Below, one piece after another: positions 1 through 8,448 of a stretch of DNA of 49,815 bases (position 1 is its first letter; the number at the start of each line of letters is the position of its first letter). Where the stretch lies: positions 1 through 49,815 of the forward strand of contig CAVCFO010000011.1 in NCBI GenBank assembly GCA_963601575.1. The letters run 5' to 3'. The notes under the pieces are model-generated. The model was given only the letters and a program-made list of their open reading frames with translations, was not told the DNA's origin and did not search any database. The translations under genes and the position numbers were made by a program. Origin of the DNA: CAG-238 sp963601575. GTDB taxonomy: Bacteria > Bacillota > Clostridia > Peptostreptococcales > Anaerovoracaceae.

Positions 1-54
1 ACCTGTGACCCTCTGCTTGTAAGGCAGATGCTCTCCCAGCTGAGCTAAACTCCC
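1..54 (-). tRNA. tRNA-Val (UAC), 3' part outside the window
   Basis: On the minus strand the 5' acceptor arm (GGGAGTT), a D-arm (GCTC/GAGC) and an anticodon stem CTGC/GCAG enclosing the loop CTTACAA can be read. The anticodon is TAC, which is valine. The gene is cut by the window start, so the T-arm is only partly visible. Confidence 0.9.
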
Positions 55-68
55 AAACTCTATAAAAA

Positions 69-145
69 TGGTAGCGGCGAGTGGAGTCGAACCACCGACC
101 TTCCGGGTATGAACCGGACGCTCTAGCCAACTAAGCTACACCGCC
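69..145 (-). tRNA. tRNA-Met (CAU)
   Basis: A complete cloverleaf is readable on the minus strand. The acceptor is GGCGGTG/CGCCGCT with a G-U first pair, the D-stem is GCTT/GAGC, the anticodon stem TCCGG/CCGGA encloses TTCATAC (anticodon CAT), and the T-arm is GGTGG/CCACT. ACCA follows directly, so CCA appears to be encoded. Lacking features I can assign to an initiator, I take it as elongator Met. It is co-oriented with tRNA-Val 14 bases downstream. Confidence 0.93.
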
Positions 146-189
146 ACACCGGATTCGAGCATTTGCTCAAATCATTGACTGCAAGAGTT

Positions 190-218
190 ATCTTACCAAA
201 ATATCTGCCGATTGTCAA
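190..218 (-). promoter_or_regulatory. Promoter of the tRNA-Met/tRNA-Val unit
   Basis: On the minus strand TTGACA (213-218) and TAAGAT (190-195) are separated by exactly 17 bases, about 45 bases upstream of tRNA-Met. It diverges from the promoter of the BFD-like gene. Confidence 0.7.
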
Positions 219-264
219 TGATTTTTTGCACTTTTCTCGTCATTTTTCGTAAAAACTTTTTCTA

Positions 265-293
265 ATGACAATTCGCTTGTTTTCATATATAAT
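265..293 (+). promoter_or_regulatory. Promoter of the BFD-like gene
   Basis: ATGACA (265-270), a 17-base spacer and TATAAT (288-293) lie about 33 bases upstream of the ATG at 326. Confidence 0.65.
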
Positions 294-325
294 AGATCCA
301 CAGCTTGAAATCAGGAGATGATCGT

Positions 326-529
326 ATGTATATAGACGGCAAGAGCAGAGACTATTTGATCTGTGTCTGCAAGAACAAAACGCTCGGCGAAGTGGAAGAT
401 ATTATTCGCAATCAGCATATCACGGACCTAAAAACTCTTTGCGAAGTCGCAGATATCGGAAGCAAATGCGGTGCCTGCCGTGAAATGCTGGAGGAGCTAC
501 TAGAAAAAGTTAATCAACCGTCAATTTAG
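326..529 (+). CDS. BFD-like [2Fe-2S]-binding protein
   Basis: The 67-residue product is a stand-alone BFD domain. Cysteines fall as C-x-C at residues 13 and 15 and C-x2-C at 48 and 51, the spacing that binds a [2Fe-2S] cluster in bacterioferritin-associated ferredoxin and in nitrite reductase or NifU modules. Members move electrons or iron in the cytoplasm. I start at the ATG at 326 because AGGAG (313-317) sits at proper distance; an in-frame TTG further up has no ribosome binding site. It has its own promoter and is followed by a strong hairpin, so it is probably monocistronic. The redox partner cannot be told from the context. Confidence 0.85.
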   Translation: MYIDGKSRDYLICVCKNKTLGEVEDIIRNQHITDLKTLCEVADIGSKCGACREMLEELLEKVNQPSI

Positions 530-555
530 GCGGGAAACGCCTTTGGATAGTAAGT

Positions 556-590
556 GGCTCCCCGGCTTATCGCCGGGGAGCCGCCTGCTT
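556..590. terminator. Intrinsic terminator between convergent genes
   Basis: An 11-bp perfect stem GGCTCCCCGGC/GCCGGGGAGCC with a 5-base loop (556-582) lies between the plus-strand BFD-like gene and the minus-strand FnIII/PepSY gene. The T-tract is weak on both sides, so it may stop transcription from both directions or mainly block readthrough. Confidence 0.6.
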
Positions 591-634
591 TATTAACTTT
601 CAATGATTTTTTAAGGTTTCAATCCCATCTATTT

Positions 635-1549
635 TTAATCCCATCTATAATCCCTGTCGTAGTCGTAGATCTTACCTGTGCGGGCGTTTATTTCAAATTC
701 GTACTCGTAGTCCCCTACATAGAACTCGATATCGTAAATCCTCACTCCGTCGTCGTAGTCAAGATAAGCTTTTACAAACTCTGCGCTCGAGGCGCTGACC
801 CCTGCTTTGTCAAGAGCGATCTGCTTTGCTTTCGATTTGCTGATATATCCAGAAGAGGAAGCCAGCCCCGCGCTCTTTGTCTTTACCTTGATGTCCTCAA
901 AGTCGCTATAATACTTGTAACCCAAGGCTTCGTTTATTGCGCGAACCTTGAATTTATAATAGGTTCCCGAAGAAAGTCCCGTCACTTTATAGCTCGTCTT
1001 TGTGGTGGTAATCAGCCGTTTCCAGCTTCCGGTGCTCTGATTATATCTGTAAACCTGATATTTATCCGCGCGGCTGACCTTGTTCCAGCTGAGAGTAATG
1101 CTATTTTTGGTTTTCGATGAAGCCCTGAGTTCATCAACGTCGCTTGGAGATGTTGCCGTTGTGAATACCTTGGAAAATTCGCCTGTCTTGGTTCCTTGAA
1201 CCGCCCTCACCTTGAATTTATAGGTGCTCGCGGACAGCAAGTCTTCTATTTCCGCATGGCTGGCCTGAGTCTTTTCTGCCAAAATCCATTCTCCCGATGA
1301 GGAATATTGATAAACTTCATAGTCATCTGCTCCCGCAACGGAATCCCAAGCAAGAGTAAGCTCGTCGTCATCTCTTGCGACAGTTTTTAGGCTCGTAGGC
1401 GCTGCAAGCTCTGCGCTTGCTGCCCGCGTTGTTGTCTCTGCAGAGGCAAGCTCTGCAGGCAATGCCGCCGTTAAAGTAACTGCCAGCATAAGCGAAAGCG
1501 CCGCGACCTGCAATTTTGTTTTGTTTTTCAATAAAGTTTTTTTCATCAT
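635..1549 (-). CDS. Secreted protein: two fibronectin type III domains and a C-terminal PepSY domain
   Basis: The 304-residue product begins with a classical signal peptide: Lys-rich n-region, hydrophobic stretch near residues 14-29 and an Ala-x-Ala type end around residue 37. Two FnIII-like repeats follow (about 48-132 and 136-222), each with the W-(D/N)-x-V...Y-x-V-Y and Y-x-F-K-V-R-A signatures. The tail (about 230-304) looks like PepSY: SKSKAKQIAL, an acidic DYDDGVRIYDIEF strand and NARTGKIYDYD. PepSY domains often inhibit proteases or act at the cell surface. GGGGGA precedes an ATGATG start. No sortase signal or membrane anchor is visible, so it is probably released or wall-associated. 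The exact role is unknown. Confidence 0.8.
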   Translation of the reverse strand: MMKKTLLKNKTKLQVAALSLMLAVTLTAALPAELASAETTTRAASAELAAPTSLKTVARDDDELTLAWDSVAGADDYEVYQYSSSGEWILAEKTQASHAEIEDLLSASTYKFKVRAVQGTKTGEFSKVFTTATSPSDVDELRASSKTKNSITLSWNKVSRADKYQVYRYNQSTGSWKRLITTTKTSYKVTGLSSGTYYKFKVRAINEALGYKYYSDFEDIKVKTKSAGLASSSGYISKSKAKQIALDKAGVSASSAEFVKAYLDYDDGVRIYDIEFYVGDYEYEFEINARTGKIYDYDRDYRWD

Positions 1550-1686
1550 GGTATTAATCCCCCTTTTTTAATTTCTTTTGGTTTCGTTTAGTTTTTTTTG
1601 TATCTTTATCTTATGGCTCAATAATACAGGTGAAAGATTAAAGAAAAATTAAAGCATACAAATTTTATTTTCCTTCGTTTTGAGCG

Positions 1687-1715
1687 ATGACAAAAGGCTC
1701 GTTTTTATGTATAAT
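1687..1715 (+). promoter_or_regulatory. Promoter of lgt
   Basis: ATGACA (1687-1692), 17-base spacer and TATAAT (1710-1715), leaving a 5' untranslated region of about 60 bases. The rest of the 232-base gap between the divergent genes is AT-rich, with no other feature I can support. Confidence 0.65.
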
Positions 1716-1781
1716 GTTTTTGCTGCCCGAAAACAGGGGCGAAACGAGAAATTATCAGATTAACAGTTAAAGGAGATATAT

Positions 1782-2531
1782 ATGCATTCACCGGGGAAAG
1801 TTGCATTTTCAATATTCGGTCTTGATGTTGCGTGGTACGGAATCCTCATCGGCTTCGGCTTCCTGCTGGCGACCTACATCTCATACAGGCGGGCGCCGAA
1901 ACACGCAGTCGAGCCGGATTTCATCCTCGACCTCATTTTGTGGATGATTCCCTCGGCAATAATCGGGGCAAGAGCCTACTATGTCATTTTCCAGTGGGAC
2001 TCTTACGCAGGAGATCTTGCGAAAATTTTAGATGTGCGGGGAGGCGGTCTTGCGGTTCACGGCGGACTTATTCTATGCTTTTTTGTGGGCTATTTCGTCT
2101 GCAAGCACTATAAGCAAAGTTTTGCATGCACCACCGACCTTGTGGCGGTGTCGATTCCCCTCGCCCAGTCCATAGGCCGCTGGGGGAACTTTTTCAACGA
2201 GGAGGCTCATGGCGGGGTCACGGATCTTCCTTGGGCGCAGATAATCGACGGCGTTGGTTATCATCCTACTTTCCTCTACGAGTCGCTCTGGTGCTTCTGC
2301 CTGTTTTGGTTCCTGCTGTGGTTTGACGACCACAAGCGCAGCTTTGACGGTCAAATTATTTCATTATATATGATATTGTACTCCCTGGAGCGTTTCTTCG
2401 TCGAGGGGCTCAGAACCGACAGCCTTATGATCGGACCGCTGAGACAGGCACAGCTCATAAGCCTTTGCCTTATCGCCGCCGGAGGGATTTTGTACTTTCT
2501 TCTCAAAAGAAAATCAGTCCGTAATATTTAG
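1782..2531 (+). CDS. lgt: Prolipoprotein diacylglyceryl transferase
   Basis: Lgt moves diacylglycerol from phosphatidylglycerol to the lipobox cysteine of prolipoproteins in the cytoplasmic membrane. The 249-residue protein has several hydrophobic spans, the conserved HGG motif in the middle (AVHGGL) and the family signature GRWGNFFNEEAHGG with its Arg-Gly-Asn core. Length and order match the family. AAAGGAG is well placed before the ATG. It is transcribed alone from its own promoter; the next gene has a separate start region. Confidence 0.95.
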   Translation: MHSPGKVAFSIFGLDVAWYGILIGFGFLLATYISYRRAPKHAVEPDFILDLILWMIPSAIIGARAYYVIFQWDSYAGDLAKILDVRGGGLAVHGGLILCFFVGYFVCKHYKQSFACTTDLVAVSIPLAQSIGRWGNFFNEEAHGGVTDLPWAQIIDGVGYHPTFLYESLWCFCLFWFLLWFDDHKRSFDGQIISLYMILYSLERFFVEGLRTDSLMIGPLRQAQLISLCLIAAGGILYFLLKRKSVRNI

Positions 2532-2592
2532 CTAAAATTTATGTCGAACTTTATATTTTATCAGTTATAACTTATAAATTTATTTTTTATCA

Positions 2593-2630
2593 TTGAATTT
2601 CAGTTGTAAATGTGTTACGCTATGTGTAAC
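2593..2630 (+). promoter_or_regulatory. Possible promoter and palindrome of the AAA_14 ATPase gene
   Basis: TTGAAT (2593-2598), a 17-base spacer and a weak TACGCT (2616-2621) overlap an inverted repeat GTTAC-7-GTAAC (2614-2630). A similar pair, GTTAC-5-GTAAC, lies upstream of the RinA-like gene (about 35910-35924). The repeats could be operator half-sites. Confidence 0.35.
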
Positions 2631-2654
2631 GACTAAAAGGGGGAGCTAAAATTT

Positions 2655-3869
2655 ATGATTAAACGTGAACTGTATATGAGTCGCATCCGTCCGTTTATTG
2701 GTTCTGATCTTGTAAAAGTTATGACAGGCATTCGCCGCTGCGGGAAGTCGGTTATGTTGGAATTGATTAAGCATGAACTCACGGAATCCGGCATCAACCC
2801 GACGCAATTTATCTCCATCAACTTTGAAGATATGAGTTATTCTCATCTACAAACGGCTCAGGCTTTGCACGATGAAATTACTGCGAGAGCCGCAGCTATC
2901 AATGGCAAAGTTTATCTATTTTTTGATGAAATACAAGAAGTCAAAGACTGGGAAAAGTGCGTCAATTCTCTCCGCGTTTCTTTGGATTGTGATATCTACA
3001 TCACCGGCTCCAATGCAAAACTGCTGTCAGGCGAACTTGCAACTTACTTGGGCGGACGGTATGTGGAGTTTGTAATCTACCCCTTCTCCTTTGGCGAATT
3101 TATTGAACTATACGGCTCTATTGCTCCCAATGAGTCGGTTCAGAAATGCTTTCAAAAATATTTGCTTGCCGGAGGTATGCCTTACCTTGCAAACCTACGT
3201 TATGCGGACGCCCCATCTAAGCAATATCTCAACGATTTATTTAACTCGGTTCAACTAAAGGACATTGTCAAGCGAAACAAAATTCGTGATGTTGACTTGC
3301 TTGAACGAATCATTGCATATGTGATTTCCAATGTAGGCACGACTTTCTCCGCAACTTCTCTTGCAAAGTTCCTAAAGAATGAGCATCGCACCGTTGCACC
3401 GGAAACGATTCTAAACTATATTAAATATTGCTGCGAAGCTTACCTTTTCTATCAGGTGAAGCGTGAAGATTTGCAAGGCAAGCAGCTTCTTTCTTCGAAT
3501 GAAAAATATTATATTGCCGACCACGGTATCCGGGAAGCGGTCTTCGGCGGCAATATGCGGGATATCAACCTCACTTTGGAAAACATCGTCTACTTGGAGT
3601 TGCTGCGCCGAGGCTACAAAGTCACAGTAGGCAGAACCGGAGATAAGGAAATCGACTTTGTGTGCGCCAAAGGCGGCGAAAAGCTATATGTTCAGGTTGC
3701 CTACCTGTTGGCATCGGAGGAAACGGTCCGGCGTGAGTTTGGTGCCTATGATAATGTGCGGGATAACTTTCCGAAGTATGTTGTTTCTCTCGATGAACTT
3801 GATATGAGTCAAAATGGCATTAAGCACCGAAACATCCGCGATTTCCTCTTAGCTGAAGAATGGAATTAA
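2655..3869 (+). CDS. AAA_14/DUF4143 family ATPase
   Basis: The 404-residue protein is a two-part ATPase. The N-terminal AAA_14 domain has Walker A GIRRCGKS (25-32), Walker B VYLFFDEIQ (Asp91-Glu92) and the sensor-like strand ITGSNAKLLSGE followed by YLGGRYVEF. The second half is DUF4143-type, a nuclease-like fold in which the strand EIDFVCAKGGEKLYVQVAY carries acidic residues. These proteins are common, often orphan, in clostridial and archaeal genomes; the cellular role is not established. GGGGGAG lies about 10 bases before the ATG. A second family member sits at the other end of the window (46844-48365) and shares the same motifs. No toxin-antitoxin or transport partner is adjacent. Confidence 0.85.
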   Translation: MIKRELYMSRIRPFIGSDLVKVMTGIRRCGKSVMLELIKHELTESGINPTQFISINFEDMSYSHLQTAQALHDEITARAAAINGKVYLFFDEIQEVKDWEKCVNSLRVSLDCDIYITGSNAKLLSGELATYLGGRYVEFVIYPFSFGEFIELYGSIAPNESVQKCFQKYLLAGGMPYLANLRYADAPSKQYLNDLFNSVQLKDIVKRNKIRDVDLLERIIAYVISNVGTTFSATSLAKFLKNEHRTVAPETILNYIKYCCEAYLFYQVKREDLQGKQLLSSNEKYYIADHGIREAVFGGNMRDINLTLENIVYLELLRRGYKVTVGRTGDKEIDFVCAKGGEKLYVQVAYLLASEETVRREFGAYDNVRDNFPKYVVSLDELDMSQNGIKHRNIRDFLLAEEWN

Positions 3870-3913
3870 GCGCAATCGAAATTACGCTCACAAAAAAGGA
3901 GCGCGGATTGCGA

Positions 3914-3942
3914 TTGAAACTCCCCGGCTCTTGTGCTATAAT
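3914..3942 (+). promoter_or_regulatory. Promoter of ychF
   Basis: TTGAAA (3914-3919), 17-base spacer and a perfect TATAAT (3937-3942), with the ATG 72 bases after the -10 hexamer. Confidence 0.75.
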
Positions 3943-4013
3943 ACTAAGGCGAATAAAATCCAAAGAAAGGCGAAAATCCTTGTCCGCGAGGTTTTTCGGA
4001 TAGGTAAATATAC

Positions 4014-5114
4014 ATGAAACTTGGTATTGTTGGACTTCCAAATGTCGGAAAAAGCACTTTGTTCAACGCAATTACAAAGGCGGGAGCCGAAGCTGCAAAC
4101 TACCCGTTCTGCACCATCGAACCGAATGTAGGCATGGTTACGGTTCCGGATGAGCGAATCACAAAGCTCCACCAGATATACAATTCAAAAAAGACGATTT
4201 ACGCGACAATAGAATTTTGCGATATTGCAGGGCTCGTAAAGGGCGCCTCCAAGGGTGAGGGCCTCGGCAACAAGTTCCTCGGTCACATCCGCGAGGTAGA
4301 AGCCATTGTCCATGTGGTGCGCTGCTTCGAAAACGACAACATCGTTCATGTTGACGGCAAAATCGATCCGGCAAGCGACATAGACACCATCAATACCGAG
4401 CTTCTTCTCAGCGACATGGAAATCATGGAGCGACGCCTGCAAAAATGCGAAAAAAATGCCAAGTTTGACAAGTCCGCAAGAGAGGAGCTCGACCTGCTCC
4501 AAAGGATTTATGCTCACCTTTCCGAGGGCAAAAACGCCCGCAGCATGGAACTTGATGAGGAAGAAGCCGAATTTGTAAAGACCATAGGGCTCCTTTCTTA
4601 CAAGCCGATTATCTATGTTGCAAATGTCTCCGACGACGGAGTAGCAGACGCAGAAGCCGGCAAGAATCCTCATGTCCTCGCCGTTCGCAAAATTGCGGAG
4701 AGCGAGGGAGCCGAGGTCGTGGTGATTTGCGCGGAAATCGAGGCGGAAATGGCTGAGCTCGATGATGAGGAGCGCAAAATGTTCTTGGAAGAGCTGGGAA
4801 TCGAAGAATCAGGTCTTGACAAGCTGGTCAAAGCCTCCTACGCCCTGCTGAATCTCATCTCTTTCCTAACCGCAGGAGAGGATGAATGCCGTGCATGGAC
4901 GATAAAGCGCGGAACCAAGGCTCCCCAGGCTGCCGGCAAAATTCATACTGACTTCGAAAAGGGTTTCATCCGCGCCGAAACCATCGCCTACGACAAGTTT
5001 ATGGAGGTGGGCGGCTCAATGGCTGCCGCCAAGGAAAAAGGCTTCCTGCGCTCAGAGGGCAAAGAATATGTAATGAAAGACGGCGATATCGTAAACTTCC
5101 TGTTTAACGTATAA
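4014..5114 (+). CDS. ychF: Ribosome-associated GTPase/ATPase YchF
   Basis: YchF (OLA1 type) is an Obg-family P-loop protein that prefers ATP and associates with ribosomes. The 366-residue product shows the P-loop GLPNVGKST (7-15), switch I with NYPFCTIEPN, the G3 motif DIAGLVKGASKGEGLGNKFL, a coiled-coil insertion around 125-190 and a C-terminal TGS domain ending in GDIVNFLFNV, all typical. The length is normal. The site GATAGGT precedes the ATG. It stands alone between its own promoter and a strong hairpin. Confidence 0.97.
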   Translation: MKLGIVGLPNVGKSTLFNAITKAGAEAANYPFCTIEPNVGMVTVPDERITKLHQIYNSKKTIYATIEFCDIAGLVKGASKGEGLGNKFLGHIREVEAIVHVVRCFENDNIVHVDGKIDPASDIDTINTELLLSDMEIMERRLQKCEKNAKFDKSAREELDLLQRIYAHLSEGKNARSMELDEEEAEFVKTIGLLSYKPIIYVANVSDDGVADAEAGKNPHVLAVRKIAESEGAEVVVICAEIEAEMAELDDEERKMFLEELGIEESGLDKLVKASYALLNLISFLTAGEDECRAWTIKRGTKAPQAAGKIHTDFEKGFIRAETIAYDKFMEVGGSMAAAKEKGFLRSEGKEYVMKDGDIVNFLFNV

Positions 5115-5127
5115 TACAAATAATTCA

Positions 5128-5168
5128 AAAAGCCCCTGCCGCGGCATCTAACCAACGCAAGGGCTTTT
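5128..5168. terminator. Bidirectional terminator between ychF and the HTH-like gene
   Basis: Arms AAAAGCCCCTGC (5128-5139) and GCAAGGGCTTTT (5157-5168) pair at 11 of 12 positions. The stem is A-rich on one side and T-rich on the other, so either strand ends in a T-run. Confidence 0.85.
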
Positions 5169-5236
5169 ATTATGCAATTTTCGTTATGTCCGTGCTTTAT
5201 GTCGGCACTCTTTATGTCGGATTATGTCGGGAATTT

Positions 5237-5455
5237 TTATGTCAGCGCAATAAGCGATGCTTTTTCTTCTGCGGTCAAGTTCATGGCCTGGCAGATTCTT
5301 TCGACGGTTTCTGTATCCGGCACAAAATCAGGCTCCGTGCATAGCTTTGTAAAGTCGCTTTTGCTCATCCCAAGCTGCGAAAAGGTAATCGTCCCGTCGG
5401 CGATTTTTCGATCATAATATCTAAAAAATAGTATTTTGAAAGTCATATTTTCCAT
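5237..5455 (-). CDS. Small helix-turn-helix-like protein
   Basis: This 72-residue protein reads like a single HTH_3/XRE-type domain: a first helix, an ITFSQLGMSKSDFTKL turn-and-helix and a final PDTETVERICQAMNLTAEEK helix pair similar to the end of Cro/CI domains. The recognition helix is poor in basic residues, so DNA binding is uncertain. It begins 10 bases after the coaW stop and is presumably co-transcribed with it. The palindromic terminator at 5128-5168 ends the unit. It could be a phage-type regulator or an antitoxin-like remnant. Confidence 0.6.
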   Translation of the reverse strand: MENMTFKILFFRYYDRKIADGTITFSQLGMSKSDFTKLCTEPDFVPDTETVERICQAMNLTAEEKASLIALT

Positions 5456-5465
5456 GACAAGTCCT

Positions 5466-6308
5466 CTATCCTATTTTCCTTAGGCAGCATTTGTCTGCAA
5501 GAGCCGTTCCGATTGCCGTTCCGTATTCTCCGTCCTTTGGCACGAAGAAATTAAGGTCCGGAAACATGGTTTTTATCATGCGGCAAACGCATTCGCACTC
5601 AGGAAAGTTCGTCAGCGCGCCTATGAGTATAAAGTCTTTCATATTCGTGCCCTGAGAAATCAGCGCCGCGGTCTGGCAAATGGACTCGATTACCATATGT
5701 ACTATGCCTGCCGCCTTGTCCTCGCAGGTTGCCCTCGAAGAAGCCTTGCCAAAATTGGAAGCGGTCACCTCGAGATTCAGCCCGGGAAGCGGTTTTTCCG
5801 ATATATCTCCGATTCTAAGGTCTATATGCCCTACCTTTCCGTTCAGCGCAAGCTCCTGTATCTTTTCGATATCGTCGGTATTTAGCATGAGCTTCGAGAG
5901 TCCTATAATAGTCCCTCCGCCGATTCCGATGCCGCCAAGGTGCGTAGGCACTCCGTCCTTGACACCTACAAACGAGGTTCCGGTTCCCATGCTTACGACC
6001 ATAAATTCTTTCTTGTCTTTTGCAAAATATCCGCCGCCCACACCGTTTGCCGTGAATTCGTCCACTCTGTATGTAGGCAGTCCGTATATCGGCTGTTCCA
6101 CTGCAATGCAGCCGACTCCCGTGAGATTTACCTGCTGTATATCCTCTAAATTAAGTTCGTTATCGTACAAAAATTTTCCGAATGCGCCAAATAATGATGC
6201 AATCGCATTACTCGCCGAAATTTGAACAGGCCTCAGCATTTTTTCGTCATCGAATCCTGCGATCTTTGTGGTGCTGCCGCCTATGTCAATTCCTACTACG
6301 ATTCCCAT
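5466..6308 (-). CDS. coaW: Type II pantothenate kinase
   Basis: The enzyme phosphorylates pantothenate, the first step of coenzyme A synthesis. The 280-residue sequence belongs to the ASKHA fold: phosphate loop VGIDIGGSTTKI (4-15), a second motif VVSMGTGTSFV and the glycine-rich GGIGIGGGTIIGLSK, ending with YGTAIGTALA. These are the marks of the staphylococcal/fumble-type CoaW enzyme, usually feedback-resistant and around 270 residues. GAGG precedes the ATG. A promoter lies at 6351-6379, so it is likely expressed independently of the accessory locus upstream. Confidence 0.92.
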   Translation of the reverse strand: MGIVVGIDIGGSTTKIAGFDDEKMLRPVQISASNAIASLFGAFGKFLYDNELNLEDIQQVNLTGVGCIAVEQPIYGLPTYRVDEFTANGVGGGYFAKDKKEFMVVSMGTGTSFVGVKDGVPTHLGGIGIGGGTIIGLSKLMLNTDDIEKIQELALNGKVGHIDLRIGDISEKPLPGLNLEVTASNFGKASSRATCEDKAAGIVHMVIESICQTAALISQGTNMKDFILIGALTNFPECECVCRMIKTMFPDLNFFVPKDGEYGTAIGTALADKCCLRKIG

Positions 6309-6350
6309 TTCCGTGATGTCCTCTTTTCTTATGTAGTTGAAACTTCGTTA

Positions 6351-6379
6351 AGTATATCACAGCAGAGGATAATTGTCCA
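6351..6379 (-). promoter_or_regulatory. Promoter of coaW
   Basis: On the minus strand TGGACA (6374-6379), 17-base spacer and TATACT (6351-6356). It begins three bases after the last gene of the accessory locus; no hairpin separates them. Confidence 0.7.
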
Positions 6380-6381
6380 CT

Positions 6382-6912
6382 TTATTTTTGCTTGTAGCTT
6401 AGGCAGCTCCTCACTTTGTTCAAATTCTTATTTTCGAGGCACATCAGCATGCCGTCTGCCAAAATCCCTATGATACCCGCGGCAATAATTGCTTCCGTGA
6501 GAGTGTTAAGCGAAAGAAATATATCCGCAAAGGATTTTGCCAGCATGTCAGAAGCAAGCAGCATTGCGATTATAGGCGGCGCGAGCACAAGCGCATATCC
6601 GCCTACTGCAGCTGTGATGTCATAAATATTATCATCTCTTAGATGCATCTTTTCGACAACCGTCTTGCCCGCAATGTTAATAAGAGCCGGTATCATAAAT
6701 GACAGAACGGAAATCATGCAAGCACTCATTATAGCATTTTTTTCGGTTATGAAATAGATAAGCGAAAAAAGCATCAAGAGCATTTTTGTATAAAATCGTC
6801 CCTTTGCATTGAGCCTTCTCCCGTCAAAAAAATTATATTCAATGATTCCTATTTGATATATGTTCACATCTTTGTCGAGAATTTTCTCAAGACGAGTTTG
6901 CTTTCTTTCCAT
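6382..6912 (-). CDS. Polytopic membrane protein at the end of the radical SAM locus
   Basis: The 176-residue protein has a polar head (about 1-42) and roughly four hydrophobic segments near 45-65, 68-86, 105-128 and 135-157, ending in a basic tail. I recognise no family. The start is the ATG at 6912, preceded by AGGAAGG; a longer frame runs back into the previous gene but lacks a binding site. It starts 13 bases after the beta-rich protein gene and is the last gene of the unit. It could be a membrane anchor or small transporter for the modified product; nothing in the sequence decides. Confidence 0.7.
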   Translation of the reverse strand: MERKQTRLEKILDKDVNIYQIGIIEYNFFDGRRLNAKGRFYTKMLLMLFSLIYFITEKNAIMSACMISVLSFMIPALINIAGKTVVEKMHLRDDNIYDITAAVGGYALVLAPPIIAMLLASDMLAKSFADIFLSLNTLTEAIIAAGIIGILADGMLMCLENKNLNKVRSCLSYKQK

Positions 6913-6925
6913 CTTTGCCTTCCTT

Positions 6926-8416
6926 TCAATTAAAATAATCCATATCGAAACTTTCATTTTCTGTAATAAGAAATGTCGATGAGCGCGATACTTCGCTCTT
7001 ATCATCAAGCAGATATGTTACAAGGATAACATGAAGACCGCTTGGCAGCTCCTTTGTCTGAAAAGATATGTCGCTTCTATATGTATGCATATCCTTTTCA
7101 CCTGATACCTCGGAGAGCTTAAGCGAAAGAGGTTCTTCGTAGCTAAGTATCCTCACATATCCGCGCTTTGCCTTTGCAGGAAGGCTTGAGAGGATAAGAA
7201 TTTCTAACTCCGATCCCTTCTTTAGAACCTTATCATGCTTTATGTTAATGCTACATGGCTCGTAGACCATATATTCCTTTTCTTCCTTAAGAATTTCAGG
7301 GCATTTTTCAAGTTCTTCTCTTGGAATATCCGCATTGCAGTCATAGACTGTTGCTATCGCTTTCCACCTTCCCGGCTCCCTTACATTAAATTCTGCTTCA
7401 GGGGATGTCGTCATATGGAAAAGATCTTCTTCTCCGTCTCGCTCTATCTTTACAGTCGCTGTATATTTTGCAAAGTTTACATTGTTAAACAGGACTCTGA
7501 TAGTCTCTGCTGCCGGGCGGTTTTTCGAGCCTTCTGAGAATATGATTTGCGGTTTTTCAAGCCCGAAATCTACATAGGCATAGTTTGAGAGGTTTGAAAG
7601 AAGAATGTAGCTTTCGTTTTCGTCGATAATATCGCGAAAGCCCGGATCTTCATATTCAGATAATGTAAGCTTTAGCCTGATGTTATCTTCGTCTCTTATC
7701 TCGACCGGAATAAAGGCAATGCCCGTTTTGTCTCCGCCCTTTTGCTCAAGGCTTGCTAGCGCATCCTTTTCAGCAAGGAAGCAAACGCCTTCTTCTGTTA
7801 TCGGCGCTTCTACTTCAGAGAAGATTATCGGGTACTTGCCATTTATAAGCTCGCCGTTTCTTTCGAGGCTAAGAAGCGCCTTGTGGTAGATGCCATCGCC
7901 CGCTCCCTTTACCTCATATTCTACGAAAAGCCCTCGAAGGATAACGCCGTCTGTGCGCTTTAGAATGAGATCATCGACATATTTCTTCATGCCCGGAGTC
8001 ATTGCAATAAAGCGGTTTACATAATTATCAAACTCAATCGTCGTGAGCGGGTTTATGATACGCGAGCCTCGATGCATTATGATAAATGAAGCTTCGCCCT
8101 CGCCAAGCGGGATCTCTTTTTCGTTTTCATCTTTCTGATAGGAATATACCTTAAGAAGATACTCGCCGTTTGGTCTTTCCGTAATATCTATGCTTTGCGT
8201 ATACTCGTCATTATCAAATAGCAGAATCTGGCTATCTTTTACCTTTTCCTTATTCATATTCTTTACCTGGATAAGGCTTGCCCTGTTATATACCGGCGCA
8301 TCTTTATGCGGCAGCTTATCCTTTTCGTGTCTTATTCTGACGGCAAGCTCCTCATCCTGAATGGTTCCTGCGATATTTAGTATTTCAGGGGTGGATGCAG
8401 TCTTCTTTTCTTTCAT
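6926..8416 (-). CDS. Large beta-rich protein of the radical SAM locus (paralogue 1)
   Basis: The 496-residue protein is not of a family I recognise. It is soluble, has no signal peptide and alternates short polar and hydrophobic stretches typical of tandem beta-sandwich domains. It is homologous to the 464-residue product at 12183-13577. Shared landmarks are DGIYHKALLSLERNGEL versus DGLYHKASVQAVLNGEP, FIPVEIRDEDNIRLKL versus FIPIERALEPSFILHL, and a C-terminal LPSGLHVILVTYLLDD versus IPCGLHQIFSEVVLED. GGAAAGGAG sits before the ATG at 8416; the longer frame would overlap the reductase gene. Each copy lies directly downstream of an Fe-S aldo/keto reductase, suggesting a partnership such as substrate presentation. 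Confidence 0.75.
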   Translation of the reverse strand: MKEKKTASTPEILNIAGTIQDEELAVRIRHEKDKLPHKDAPVYNRASLIQVKNMNKEKVKDSQILLFDNDEYTQSIDITERPNGEYLLKVYSYQKDENEKEIPLGEGEASFIIMHRGSRIINPLTTIEFDNYVNRFIAMTPGMKKYVDDLILKRTDGVILRGLFVEYEVKGAGDGIYHKALLSLERNGELINGKYPIIFSEVEAPITEEGVCFLAEKDALASLEQKGGDKTGIAFIPVEIRDEDNIRLKLTLSEYEDPGFRDIIDENESYILLSNLSNYAYVDFGLEKPQIIFSEGSKNRPAAETIRVLFNNVNFAKYTATVKIERDGEEDLFHMTTSPEAEFNVREPGRWKAIATVYDCNADIPREELEKCPEILKEEKEYMVYEPCSINIKHDKVLKKGSELEILILSSLPAKAKRGYVRILSYEEPLSLKLSEVSGEKDMHTYRSDISFQTKELPSGLHVILVTYLLDDKSEVSRSSTFLITENESFDMDYFN

Positions 8417-8448
8417 CTGTTTAGTCTCCTTTCCGATTCTTTCTCTTT

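Noticed and set aside
554..1120. 188-codon open frame on the plus strand.
   Set aside because: Antisense to the FnIII/PepSY gene, starting inside the terminator hairpin.
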